Shown here: one piece after another, positions 16,806-25,315 of the stretch
How positions within the stretch are numbered: position 1 is the first letter of the stretch
Layout of the letters: every line of letters begins with the position of its first letter
Origin: Stackebrandtia nassauensis DSM 44728
Lineage (GTDB): Bacteria; Actinomycetota; Actinomycetes; Mycobacteriales; Micromonosporaceae
Length of the DNA stretch: 64,000 nucleotides
Direction of reading: 5' to 3'
NCBI RefSeq assembly: GCF_000024545.1
Contig: NC_013947.1
Coordinates: forward strand, 3,286,001-3,350,000
Notes under the pieces: generated by a model
What the model was told of the DNA's origin: nothing
The model's input: only the letters and a program-made list of their open reading frames with translations
The model's database searches: none
Translations under genes and position numbers: made by a program

Positions 16806-17801
16806 GTGGCGACGATCGCCGAAGTGGCGGCATTGGCCGGATTGTCAACGGCGACGGTGTCGCGCGCCCTCAACGGCGTGCCGACCGTCGACCCCGAGCT
16901 GGCGCTGCGGGTGTGGCGCGCGGCCGAAGAACTCGATTACCAGCCCCACGGACCGGCCCGCAGCCTGCGCCGACAGCGCACCGCCGTGCTGGCGCTCATC
17001 ATCTCCGACGTGGAGAACCCGTTCTTCACCGCGATCGCCCGCGGCGTCGAGGACATCGCCCGCGCCGAGGGCTACTCGGTGGTGCTGTGCAACTCCGATG
17101 AGGACGTCGAGAAGGAACGCCGCTACCTGGACGTCGCGGCGACCGAACGCATGGCCGGAGTCATCATCTCGCCGACCGCCGAGACCAGCCGCTCCGGCGT
17201 AGTCGGCGCCGCGGACACCCCGTTCGTCGCGGTGGACCGGCCGCTGCCGTCGGGCAACGGCGACTGCGTCCTGGTCGACACTCGCGACGCCGCCCGGCAG
17301 GCCACCGTCCACCTGGCCGAGCGCGGCTACGACCGGATCGCCTGCCTGACCGGCCCGACCGGACTGGCCACCGCCGACGACCGGCTGGCCGGATACCGCG
17401 ACGGGCTGCGCGAGACCGGCAGGCAGGCCGACGAGGCGCTGGTGCGGCACTCGCCCTACCGCGCCGACGGGGCGCACGAGGCGGCGCTGCAACTGCTCGA
17501 CGAACTGCGCCCGCCGGACGCGTTGCTGGTCGCCAACAGCACCATGGCCATCGGCGTGCTGGAGGCGTTGCGGGAACGCGACCTGCGGCCCGGCCGCGAC
17601 GTCGGCGTCGTCGCCTTCGACGACGCGCCGTGGGCGACCCTTGTGGATCCGCCGCTGTCGGTGGTCACGCAACCGGCCTACGAGCTGGGCACCAGCGCCG
17701 CGACACTGTTGCTGTCCCGCATCGCCGACCGGTCGCGACCGTCCAGCACCACGATCCTGGGAGCCCGGCTGGTTGCGCGGGACACCTCCCGCCGCGACTG
17801 A
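16806..17801 (+). CDS. LacI-family repressor of the GH172/isomerase regulon
   Basis: A 331-residue regulator. The N-terminal helix-turn-helix reads ATIAEVAALAGLSTATVSRA with the hinge-helix segment GPARSLRRQRT, and a periplasmic-binding-like sugar domain follows (ISDVENPFFTAIARGVED onward). It opens with GTG at 16806, after GGAGG at 16791-16795; the spacing is slightly long. It is divergent from the isomerase-kinase operon and faces the shared AATCGATT operator. Its inducer is likely a sugar from this pathway. Which sugar cannot be read from sequence. Confidence 0.9.
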   Translation: MATIAEVAALAGLSTATVSRALNGVPTVDPELALRVWRAAEELDYQPHGPARSLRRQRTAVLALIISDVENPFFTAIARGVEDIARAEGYSVVLCNSDEDVEKERRYLDVAATERMAGVIISPTAETSRSGVVGAADTPFVAVDRPLPSGNGDCVLVDTRDAARQATVHLAERGYDRIACLTGPTGLATADDRLAGYRDGLRETGRQADEALVRHSPYRADGAHEAALQLLDELRPPDALLVANSTMAIGVLEALRERDLRPGRDVGVVAFDDAPWATLVDPPLSVVTQPAYELGTSAATLLLSRIADRSRPSSTTILGARLVARDTSRRD

Positions 17802-17855
17802 CATCCTGGCTGCGCGGCGAGTGGCGTGGGACTGTTCCGCCGCGACTGACCCGGC

Positions 17856-18679
<824 letters not shown>

Positions 18680-18683
<4 letters not shown>

Positions 18684-19687
18684 CGGTTCCTCCTGCGGTA
18701 GAGCTGGTCGAAGGTCACCGCGAGGATCACGAGGATGCCGGTGACGAGGATCTGGTAGATCGGCAGCACGCCCATCATCTGCAGGCCACTGCGCACCACG
18801 CCGACGATCAGGACGCCCAGCAGCGTGCCCAGGACGGCACCGCGGCCGCCGAACAGGCTGGTGCCGCCCAGCACCACCGCGGTGATGGACTCCAGGTTCT
18901 CGGTCTGGCCGACCTTGGGGTCGCCGACGCCGGTGCGGGCGACCATCAGCAGCGCGGCCACGCCGAACACCAGCCCGGCCACCAGGTACACCGACTGCAG
19001 GTGGCGGCGCACCGGCACGCCGGTCAACCGGGTGCCCTCGAAGTTGTTGCCGGTGGCGTACAGGCGGCGTCCCCAGGCGGTGTTGGCGAGCACGACGGCG
19101 AAGGCGGCGAACAGGACCAGCATCAGCAGCGAGCCGTAGCTGACCCGGGCGTCGCCGACGGGGAAGGTCTCGCCCAGTGCGGTCAGCGTGGCCGGGACGC
19201 CGGTGATGGTGGCCTCGTTGGAGTAGATGTGGGTCAGCGCGTAGGCGACGTTGAGCATGCCGAGCGTGACGATGAACGGCGGCAGTTTGATCTTGGTGAC
19301 GAGCATGCCGTTGGCCAGCCCGAACAGCCCGCACACCGCGATCCCGGCCAGGATCGCCAGGACCGGCGGCAGCCCGGAGTCGACGGCCAGTTTGGTCATG
19401 ACGATGCTGCCGAAGGCCATCACGGCGCCCACCGACAGGTCGATGCCGGCCGACAGGATGATCAGCGTCTGTCCCAGCGCGAGCGTCCCGATGACGGTGA
19501 CCTGTTGCAGGACCAGCGCGGCGGTGTTGAGGCTGAGGAAGTTGTCGGCCATGGTGGAGAAGAACGCGATGGCGATGAGCAGCGCGCACAGTGGACCGGT
19601 GGTGGAGCCGCCGAGGAACCGGCGCGTCCAGGTCTGTTCGGTGAGGACGGGGGCCGCCGGTGGGGCGGTGGTCGATGTCGTGGTCAT
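18680..19687 (-). CDS. Sugar ABC transporter permease (RbsC/FrcC-like, CUT2)
   Basis: A 335-residue protein of about nine to ten membrane helices from the BPD_transp_2 (CUT2) family, distinct from the CUT1 permeases at 10889-12620. Signature stretches are ILSAGIDLSVGAVMAFGSIV (about residues 77-96) and VVLGGTSLFGGRGAVLGTLLG near the end. One such polypeptide forms the homodimeric channel. A 4-bp overlap links it to the ATPase gene, and the binding-protein gene lies 39 bp upstream, giving the usual B-C-A order of fructose and ribose importers. Confidence 0.92.
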
Positions 19688-19726
19688 GTGGCTTTATCCC
19701 TTGGGTTCAGTGGAGGTACACAGTGC

Positions 19727-20734
19727 TCAGCCGCCCCAGCACTGCTTGGCGCCCCAGTCGGTGTCCTTGCTGTCGAGTCCTTCGACGGGGTCGTCGGTGA
19801 TGAGTTCGACGCCGGTGTCGGTGTATCCGGAGGGGCGGTCTCCGGTGCGGGCGTATTCCAGGGCGGCGTCCATGCCGAGTTCGGCCATCTTCACGGGGAA
19901 CTGCATGGCGGTGGTGTCGAACTTGCCCTGCGCGGTGGCCTCGACTCCTGGGCAGCCGCCGTCGATGGCCACCAGGGTGGTCTTGTCGGTGCGTCCGGCG
20001 GCCTTGAGCGCGGTGTGGGCGCCCAGCCCGGCGGGTTCGTTGATCGTGTAGACGAGGTTGATGTCCGGATGGGCCTGCAGGCAGTTCTCCATCGCGGTGG
20101 TGGCCTTGGTCTGGTCGCCCTGGGTGTACTCCTCGCACACCAGCTGCTCGTCGCCCTCCTTGATGCCGAAGCCCTTCAGGAAACCGTCGTGGCGCAGCTG
20201 CCCGACGGTGACGCCGGGCGCGAGGTCCATGGTGGCGATCTTGGCGGGCTTGCCGTCCAGTTTGGCCTTGGCGTACTCGCCGACCACCTCACCGGCCCGG
20301 AAGTTGTCGGTGCCGTACAGCCCGTCGGTGGCGTCGGCGGGCTCGGTGGGCGTGTCCAGCGAGATGACGGCGATGCCGAGCTTCTGGGCTCGTTTGACGG
20401 ACGGGACGATCGCCTTGGTGTCGCTGGGGGTGATCAGTATGGCCTTCACCCCGGCGGCGATCATGTTCTCCATGGCGGACACCTGGCCCTCGTTGTCGCC
20501 GTCGAATTCGCCGGTGGCGGTGAGCAGCTGCGCCCCGGCTTCTTCGGCGGCGATCAGGGCCGTGTCCTTCATTTCGATGAAGATCGGATTGGTCTCGGTC
20601 TTGGTGATCAGACCGATCTTGATGCGGTCGTCGGAGCCGGAGCCGCACCCGCTCGTGACCAGCCCGGCGAGGCTGATCACGATCAGGACGGTGATCGTCC
20701 GGGTCAGGCGGCTCCAGCCACGCGTTTTCGGCAT
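19727..20734 (-). CDS. Sugar-binding lipoprotein of the CUT2 transporter (FrcB-like)
   Basis: A 335-residue lipoprotein with signal peptide and lipobox (GLVTSGC, Cys about residue 30). The mature domain is a type I periplasmic-binding fold (KIGLITKTETNPIFIEMKDT) as in ribose and fructose binding proteins. The C-terminus, with VELITDDPVEGLDS and WGAKQCWGG, recalls fructose-binding FrcB proteins; this is from memory and only suggestive. GAGAGG lies upstream of the ATG. It is the first gene of the B-C-A operon and is divergent from a LacI regulator across a palindromic operator. Confidence 0.88.
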   Translation of the reverse strand: MPKTRGWSRLTRTITVLIVISLAGLVTSGCGSGSDDRIKIGLITKTETNPIFIEMKDTALIAAEEAGAQLLTATGEFDGDNEGQVSAMENMIAAGVKAILITPSDTKAIVPSVKRAQKLGIAVISLDTPTEPADATDGLYGTDNFRAGEVVGEYAKAKLDGKPAKIATMDLAPGVTVGQLRHDGFLKGFGIKEGDEQLVCEEYTQGDQTKATTAMENCLQAHPDINLVYTINEPAGLGAHTALKAAGRTDKTTLVAIDGGCPGVEATAQGKFDTTAMQFPVKMAELGMDAALEYARTGDRPSGYTDTGVELITDDPVEGLDSKDTDWGAKQCWGG

Positions 20735-20799
20735 GGGAACCTCTCCAGTGGAGTGTTGGGTGCCGGTGTTTCGGGGTTCGGGAGATCTCTCGAAACGTG

Positions 20800-20835
20800 A
20801 TGCTATACACAGACAAGCGGTTGCGCAACCGCTTG
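20800..20835. promoter_or_regulatory. Perfect 22-bp palindromic operator with overlapping promoter of the CUT2 operon
   Basis: Positions 20814-20835 are a perfect palindrome with arms CAAGCGGTTGC and GCAACCGCTTG, the classic LacI-family shape with a central GC. On the minus strand TTGCGC inside the palindrome and TAGCAT (20805-20800), with 17 bp between them, form a plausible promoter for the transporter. A bound repressor would cover the -35 box. It lies between the binding-protein gene and the LacI gene, so it likely controls both. Confidence 0.8.
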
Positions 20836-20880
20836 CGTCAGTATTCGCGCGAGAACGTTCGCGATCGAGAAGGAGGCCGC

Positions 20881-21885
20881 ATGGTCACCATGGCCGACGT
20901 CGCACGTCAAGCCGGCGTATCAGTGTCCACGGTGTCCCACATCGTGAATGGGACCCGCTATGTCAAGGAGGACACCAAGAAGCGCGTGCTGGCGGCGATC
21001 CGCGAAACCGGTTACACCCCCAACTCGCTGGCCCGTTCGCTGGCGACCCAGAACACCCACACCATCGGCTTGGCCATCTCGGCGATGTCCAACTTCTACT
21101 TCGCCGACATCGTCGCGGCCATGGAGTCGGCGGCCCGCGCCGCCGGGTTCACGCTGCTGTTGGCCGACACGCACGACGACCCCGACGAGGAACTCCAGGT
21201 GATCCAGGCGCTGCACCAGCGCCGGGTGGACGGCATCCTGTACGCGCCCTCCACCGGCTCGGCCGGTCCGGCGCTGCGCTACCTGGCCGAACTCAGCGTC
21301 CCCACCGTCCTGGTCGACCGCTGCGCCTGGAGCCGCTTCGACCAGATCGGCACCGAGAACGTCCGCGCCACCGCCCACCTGACCGTCCACCTCGCCGAAC
21401 GCGGCCACGCACGCATCGGCCTGCTGGCGGGGCACCAGGACGTGCGGACCTTCGCCGAACGCACCGAGGGCTACCGCGCCGGACTGGCCGAAGCCGGGAT
21501 CACCCCCGACGACGCCCTGACCGTCTTCGGCCCGCCCGGTGAGGAGTTCGCGGCCCGCGCGGTGTCCCAACTGCTCGCCCTGCCCGACCCGCCCACCGCC
21601 CTGATCTCGGGCAACAACCACCTCACCATCGAGATCATCCGGGCGCTGCGCGCCCGCGGCATCAAGGTCCCCGACGACATGGCGCTGGCCTGCTTCGACG
21701 ACTTCGAGTGGGCCGATCTGTTCGCACCCCGGCTGACCGCCATGGCCCAGCCGATCGAGGCGATCGGCGCGGGCGCGGTCGGCCTGCTGCTGGACCGGCT
21801 GGCCGAACCCAAACGCCCGGTGCGCACCATCCGGCTCGACCCGGTCTTCGCCCACCGCGAATCCTGCGGCTGCCCGCCGGAATGA
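20881..21885 (+). CDS. LacI-family regulator of the CUT2 sugar transporter
   Basis: A 334-residue protein. The DNA-binding domain reads VTMADVARQAGVSVSTVSHI, with hinge helix YTPNSLARSLATQ, followed by a sugar-binding domain. The ATG at 20881 has AAGGAGG four bases upstream. The upstream open frame (from 20797) lacks this and would begin inside the operator region. It ends in RESCGCPPE, with a Cys-rich tail common to many LacI proteins. Divergent arrangement with the fructose/ribose-type transporter and the 22-bp palindrome points to local repression relieved by the imported sugar. Confidence 0.9.
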   Translation: MVTMADVARQAGVSVSTVSHIVNGTRYVKEDTKKRVLAAIRETGYTPNSLARSLATQNTHTIGLAISAMSNFYFADIVAAMESAARAAGFTLLLADTHDDPDEELQVIQALHQRRVDGILYAPSTGSAGPALRYLAELSVPTVLVDRCAWSRFDQIGTENVRATAHLTVHLAERGHARIGLLAGHQDVRTFAERTEGYRAGLAEAGITPDDALTVFGPPGEEFAARAVSQLLALPDPPTALISGNNHLTIEIIRALRARGIKVPDDMALACFDDFEWADLFAPRLTAMAQPIEAIGAGAVGLLLDRLAEPKRPVRTIRLDPVFAHRESCGCPPE

Positions 21886-21960
21886 CCGGCGGCGCGGCCC
21901 GGCCGTCCCGGTAGGTTGGTGCCCGGGAAGACGGACCGGGCGCGCACAGGAGGCACACCG

Positions 21961-22458
21961 ATGACGGCCAGTCGAGACGGCCTGCTGGAGGAACTGGTCC
22001 GCGAGATGCCCTGGTACATCTCGGCGTCGATGCGGTTCCAGATGGCGGTCGCCGACCAGCTGGACATGCCGCTGGCCGACGTGCACGCGATCGGCGCGCT
22101 GGTGGAGTTCGAGCCGATCGGGGCCGCCCGGCTGGCCGAACTGATGGGGATGACCTCGGGGGCCGTGACCCGGCTGGTCGACCGGCTGGAGCGCGGCGGC
22201 TACGTGCGCCGGTCGCCCGATCCCGCAGACCGGCGCCGGGTGGTGCTGCGGGCGGTGCCCGAGCGGGTGGCCGAGATCGGGCGCTACTACGCGTCGATGG
22301 GGGAGAGCTGGCAGCGGCAGCTGGCCGACTGTTCGGACGAGCAGCTGCGGTTCCTGGTGGAGTTCCTGCGACGCGGACGCGACGACACCCAGCGCGAGAC
22401 CGCGCGGCTGCGTTCCGACGGCCGGGCGCACGGCACCCGACGACGTCGCGAACCGTAG
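21961..22458 (+). CDS. MarR-family transcriptional regulator
   Basis: A 165-residue winged-helix regulator. The recognition region is RLAELMGMTSGAVTRLVDRL and the wing is RSPDPADRRRVVLRAVPE, both typical of MarR. AGGAGG lies 8 bases before the ATG. The long helices on both sides form the dimer interface. It lies 112 bp upstream of a membrane-protein gene on the same strand, with an inverted repeat in the gap, so it may control that gene. The C-terminus is rich in Arg and Asp (GRAHGTRRRREP) and probably disordered. Confidence 0.88.
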   Translation: MTASRDGLLEELVREMPWYISASMRFQMAVADQLDMPLADVHAIGALVEFEPIGAARLAELMGMTSGAVTRLVDRLERGGYVRRSPDPADRRRVVLRAVPERVAEIGRYYASMGESWQRQLADCSDEQLRFLVEFLRRGRDDTQRETARLRSDGRAHGTRRRREP

Positions 22459-22537
22459 TCTCCGACCCCGATCGCCGTCCCCGTAGGTGAAGTGGGGGAG
22501 GACCCCGAACCTTCCCCTATAGCTGCTGCAAACAGTT

Positions 22538-22552
22538 GCTGCTTCAAGCAGC
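22538..22552. promoter_or_regulatory. Inverted repeat upstream of the 22571 membrane protein, probable MarR operator
   Basis: GCTGCTT and AAGCAGC flank a single C, a perfect 7-bp inverted repeat, immediately followed by TAATGT (22553-22558), which resembles a -10 box. A related AGCTGCTG lies 17 bp upstream at 22521. Location between a MarR gene and its neighbour suggests an operator; binding has not been shown. Confidence 0.5.
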
Positions 22553-22570
22553 TAATGTTTGACTGGCCGC

Positions 22571-23248
22571 ATGACACCCACACAGCAACGGCTGCAACCG
22601 TTCTACCTGGCCGTCCCCTTCACCGCCGTCATCACCGGCCTGTTCAACCTGTCCGAAACCCTGCCCGCCCCGCTGGCGCTGCTCGCCGGGGCCGCCTGGG
22701 GAATCGTCCTCGGCCTGATCGCCACCTGGCTCAACACGAAGGCCACGCTCAGCGCCTGGCTGGAGGACGGATTCGTCTACCTCGGCATCGTCGGCTTCGC
22801 GTTCGCCGGGTGCGGCGGCCTGATGGCCATCCTCATGCTCGACGGCGCGCTCGGCGCGTCCTCGCTGACCGCCGAGGCACTGGAGGCACTGTTCCTGCCG
22901 TCGATCCCGTACTACATCGTCGTCAACAGCGCGTTGGAACTGCTGGTCATCCCCGGACTGCTGTACTTCGGTTGGCGCGCGGGCAAACGCCGCGTCCTCA
23001 TCCTGGCCGCCGCCGGACTGTACTTCGCGATGCGCGTGTGGACCTACCTGGCCTTCGTCCCGGCCCGGATGGGATGGGCCGAGGCCGAACACTCCGGTGA
23101 AGCGCTGTCGGCGGCCGAACGCCGACAGGCCGCCTCCGACCTCATGGTCGACGATCCACGATGGATCCTGCTGCTCGTGATGCTCGCGATCCTGCTGGTA
23201 GCGGCATACCTGCCCCGCGTCCGCGAACGCAAGACCCGCACCGCCTGA
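22571..23248 (+). CDS. Integral membrane protein of unknown function
   Basis: A 225-residue protein with about five membrane helices (around residues 12-35, 37-55, 70-95, 110-150 and 200-218) and a charged loop AEHSGEALSAAERRQAASDL before the last helix. I do not recognise the family. The N-terminus TPTQQRLQPFYLAVPFTAVI has no signal peptide features. An upstream in-frame TTG at 22559 is possible, but ATG at 22571 is preferred. The preceding MarR gene and the inverted repeat at 22538-22552 suggest regulated expression, for example in response to a small toxic compound. Confidence 0.7.
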   Translation: MTPTQQRLQPFYLAVPFTAVITGLFNLSETLPAPLALLAGAAWGIVLGLIATWLNTKATLSAWLEDGFVYLGIVGFAFAGCGGLMAILMLDGALGASSLTAEALEALFLPSIPYYIVVNSALELLVIPGLLYFGWRAGKRRVLILAAAGLYFAMRVWTYLAFVPARMGWAEAEHSGEALSAAERRQAASDLMVDDPRWILLLVMLAILLVAAYLPRVRERKTRTA

Positions 23249-23291
23249 CCCACACGGGAACCGGTGACCGTGTCGCGCACCAGCGGCACGG

Positions 23292-23942
23292 TCACCAGCC
23301 GCGAGCGCGCCATTCGGGCAGCTTCGGCCGTTCGGCGCCCAGCGTGGTGTCGTCGCCGTGGCCCGGGTACACCCAGGTGTCGTCGGGCAGCCGTCCGAAC
23401 ACCTTCGTCTCCACGTCGGTGTACAGCGAGTCGAAGTCGGCGGCCGTCTGGGTCTTGCCGACCCCGCCGGGGAACAGGCTGTCGCCCGTGAACAGGTGCG
23501 GGTGCCCGCCCGGATCCCGGTACAGCAGCGCCAACCCGCCCGGGGTGTGCCCGGCCAGGTGGATCGCCTCGATCGTGACGTCTCCACAGGAGATGGTGCC
23601 GCCGTCGTCGACGGTTCCCGTTACTGCCGGGACGTCCCCGGCGTCGGCGGGATGCGCGAGACTCGCGGCGCCGGTGCGCTCGACGATCGCGGCGGTGGCC
23701 CGGATGTGATCCCAGTGCCGGTGCGTCGTCACCACAGTGGAAAGCCCGGCGTCGCCCACGAACTCCATGATCCGCTCGGGTTCGTCGGCCGCGTCGATGA
23801 GCAGCTGTTGCCCGGTTGCGCGGCAGCGCAACAGATACACGTTGTTGTCCATCATGCTGACCGAGAACTTGGTGATGGTCAGCGTTTCCAGTTCCCGTAT
23901 CGCGGCGGGTCCGCCGGGGTACACGTCACCGGTGTATTCCAT
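23292..23942 (-). CDS. MBL-fold metallo-hydrolase (glyoxalase II-like)
   Basis: A 216-residue hydrolase. The di-metal motif is THRHWDH (HxHxDH), and the later ligands lie in IHLAGHTPGG, FTGDSLFPG and VYPGHGDDTTLG. These are the features of the glyoxalase II/persulfide dioxygenase/small MBL esterase group. The start at 23942 begins MEYTGDVYPGGPAAIREL, the usual opening of actinobacterial members; the frame stays open far upstream but without family similarity. It is divergent from rsgA and apparently monocistronic. The exact thioester or lactone substrate is unknown. Confidence 0.88.
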   Translation of the reverse strand: MEYTGDVYPGGPAAIRELETLTITKFSVSMMDNNVYLLRCRATGQQLLIDAADEPERIMEFVGDAGLSTVVTTHRHWDHIRATAAIVERTGAASLAHPADAGDVPAVTGTVDDGGTISCGDVTIEAIHLAGHTPGGLALLYRDPGGHPHLFTGDSLFPGGVGKTQTAADFDSLYTDVETKVFGRLPDDTWVYPGHGDDTTLGAERPKLPEWRARGW

Positions 23943-23985
23943 GGACCCAAGCCTGTCAGACACCCGATACGCCGCGAAAAGGGGC

Positions 23986-24014
23986 TTGCCAGGCGAGTGC
24001 GCGGGGCTTACCTT
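23986..24014 (+). promoter_or_regulatory. Candidate promoter for the rsgA leader
   Basis: TTGCCA (23986-23991) and TACCTT (24009-24014) are separated by 17 bp. They lie upstream of a small leader ORF and rsgA. The match is reasonable for a GC-rich actinobacterium but was found by eye only. Confidence 0.45.
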
Positions 24015-24058
24015 TCTAGTGATCAACAGCCGCTGACACCGGTGAGGAGGTGACGGAT

Positions 24059-24160
24059 ATGCGGGAACTGACCCGAAGGTCGGGTCGATGTCGCACTGGC
24101 GGGACGCAACGCGTGTCCGTCGGTGTCGCAGACACCATCGGTGGGCCGGCTCAGGCGTAG
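24059..24160 (+). CDS. Possible 33-residue leader peptide upstream of rsgA
   Basis: A short ORF starting ATG at 24059, preceded by an excellent GAGGAGG box with 8-base spacing, and ending in TAG at 24158-24160. The predicted peptide is basic at its N-terminus (MRELTRRSGRCRT). It ends 36 bp before the rsgA TTG start. I know of no homologue. The strong ribosome site is the main evidence that it is translated; it might couple to or regulate rsgA translation. Confidence 0.35.
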   Translation: MRELTRRSGRCRTGGTQRVSVGVADTIGGPAQA

Positions 24161-24196
24161 CCGGGCACCGGATATCAACCGAGAAAAGGTGCTTCG

Positions 24197-25288
24197 TTGA
24201 CCATCTCCATGGCGTCCCTCGGCTGGGACGCGACATTCTCCGACTCCTATTCCCGCTACGACAGACGCGGGAACCACCCCGGACGCGTGGCCCGCGTGGA
24301 CCGGGGAGTGTGCACCGTCCTGACCGCCGGGGGAACGGTACGGGCGAGCCTGGCCGGGCGGATGCTCGGCGTCGTCGCCAAGGACCCGTTGTCGATGCCC
24401 AGCGTCGGCGACTGGGTGGTGGTGCGGACCTGGGACGACGACCGCCGCACCATCGAGGCGGTACTGCCGAGGCGCTCGGCGATCGTGCGCTCCACGGCCG
24501 GCAAGGCCGCCGAGGGACAGGCGATCGCCGCCAACGCCGACGCCGTGGCCATCGTCGAGGCCCTCGACCCCGACCCCGACTTCGGCCGTATCGAACGGCT
24601 GGCGGCACTGGCCTACGACTCCGGCGCCACCCCGCTGCTGGTGCTCACCAAGGCCGACGCGGTTCCCGACCCGGAACTGCTGGCCGACGATCTCAGCGCG
24701 GCGATGCCCGACGCGCCGGTCCTGACCGTCAGCGCGGTCACCGGCCAGGGCCTGGACGCGCTGGCCGAATACCTGAAACCCGGTCGCAGCCTGGCGCTGC
24801 TGGGCGCCTCCGGCGCCGGAAAGTCCACACTGGTGAACGCGTTGGCGGGCGCTGAGGTCATGGCCACCCGGGGCCTGCGGGCCGACGGCCGGGGCCGCCA
24901 CACCACCTCCCACCGCAGCCTGGTCCCGGTTCCCCACGGCGGCGCCATCATCGACACGCCGGGCCTGCGAGTCGTGGGCCTGTTCGACCGCAGGCCCGGC
25001 GACGCCGCCACCCCCGTCGACGGCCTGGCCCGGGCCTTCGGCGACCTCGACGCCCTCGCCGCGCAGTGCAGGTTCAACGACTGTCGCCACGACACCGAAC
25101 CCGGCTGCGCGGTACTGGCCGCCATCGACGACGGCCTCCTGACCGCCCGGCGGCTGGAGAACTGGCGCAAACTCCAACGCGAACAGGCCTTCGAACGCAG
25201 TCGCGCCGCGGCCAGGGCGCGTGCCGTCGGACGCGACAAGGCCCGACACCGCGCCGCCCAGGACAAGGCCCGAGCCCGAGGCGACTGA
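24197..25288 (+). CDS. rsgA: Ribosome small-subunit-dependent GTPase A
   Basis: A 363-residue circularly permuted GTPase that helps mature the 30S subunit. Order along the chain: an OB-fold-like domain (residues about 25-100), the G4 motif LTKADA, then the P-loop GASGAGKST (about 203-211) and G3 in IIDTPGLR. A C-terminal zinc knuckle with CRFNDCRHDTEPGC follows. This permuted G4-G1-G3 order is diagnostic. The TTG at 24197 has AAAAGG about 7 bases upstream; an ATG four codons later is the alternative. The tail is highly basic (Arg/Ala/Lys), suitable for rRNA contact. Confidence 0.93.
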   Translation: MTISMASLGWDATFSDSYSRYDRRGNHPGRVARVDRGVCTVLTAGGTVRASLAGRMLGVVAKDPLSMPSVGDWVVVRTWDDDRRTIEAVLPRRSAIVRSTAGKAAEGQAIAANADAVAIVEALDPDPDFGRIERLAALAYDSGATPLLVLTKADAVPDPELLADDLSAAMPDAPVLTVSAVTGQGLDALAEYLKPGRSLALLGASGAGKSTLVNALAGAEVMATRGLRADGRGRHTTSHRSLVPVPHGGAIIDTPGLRVVGLFDRRPGDAATPVDGLARAFGDLDALAAQCRFNDCRHDTEPGCAVLAAIDDGLLTARRLENWRKLQREQAFERSRAAARARAVGRDKARHRAAQDKARARGD

Positions 25289-25315
25289 CGCGAGCCCAGC
25301 GGCCACACTTTGGGG

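Noticed and set aside
20841-20856. Near-palindrome CGCGAGAACGTTCGCG as a second regulatory site before the LacI gene
   Set aside because: The arms are mismatched and the neighbouring 22-bp perfect palindrome already explains local regulation.
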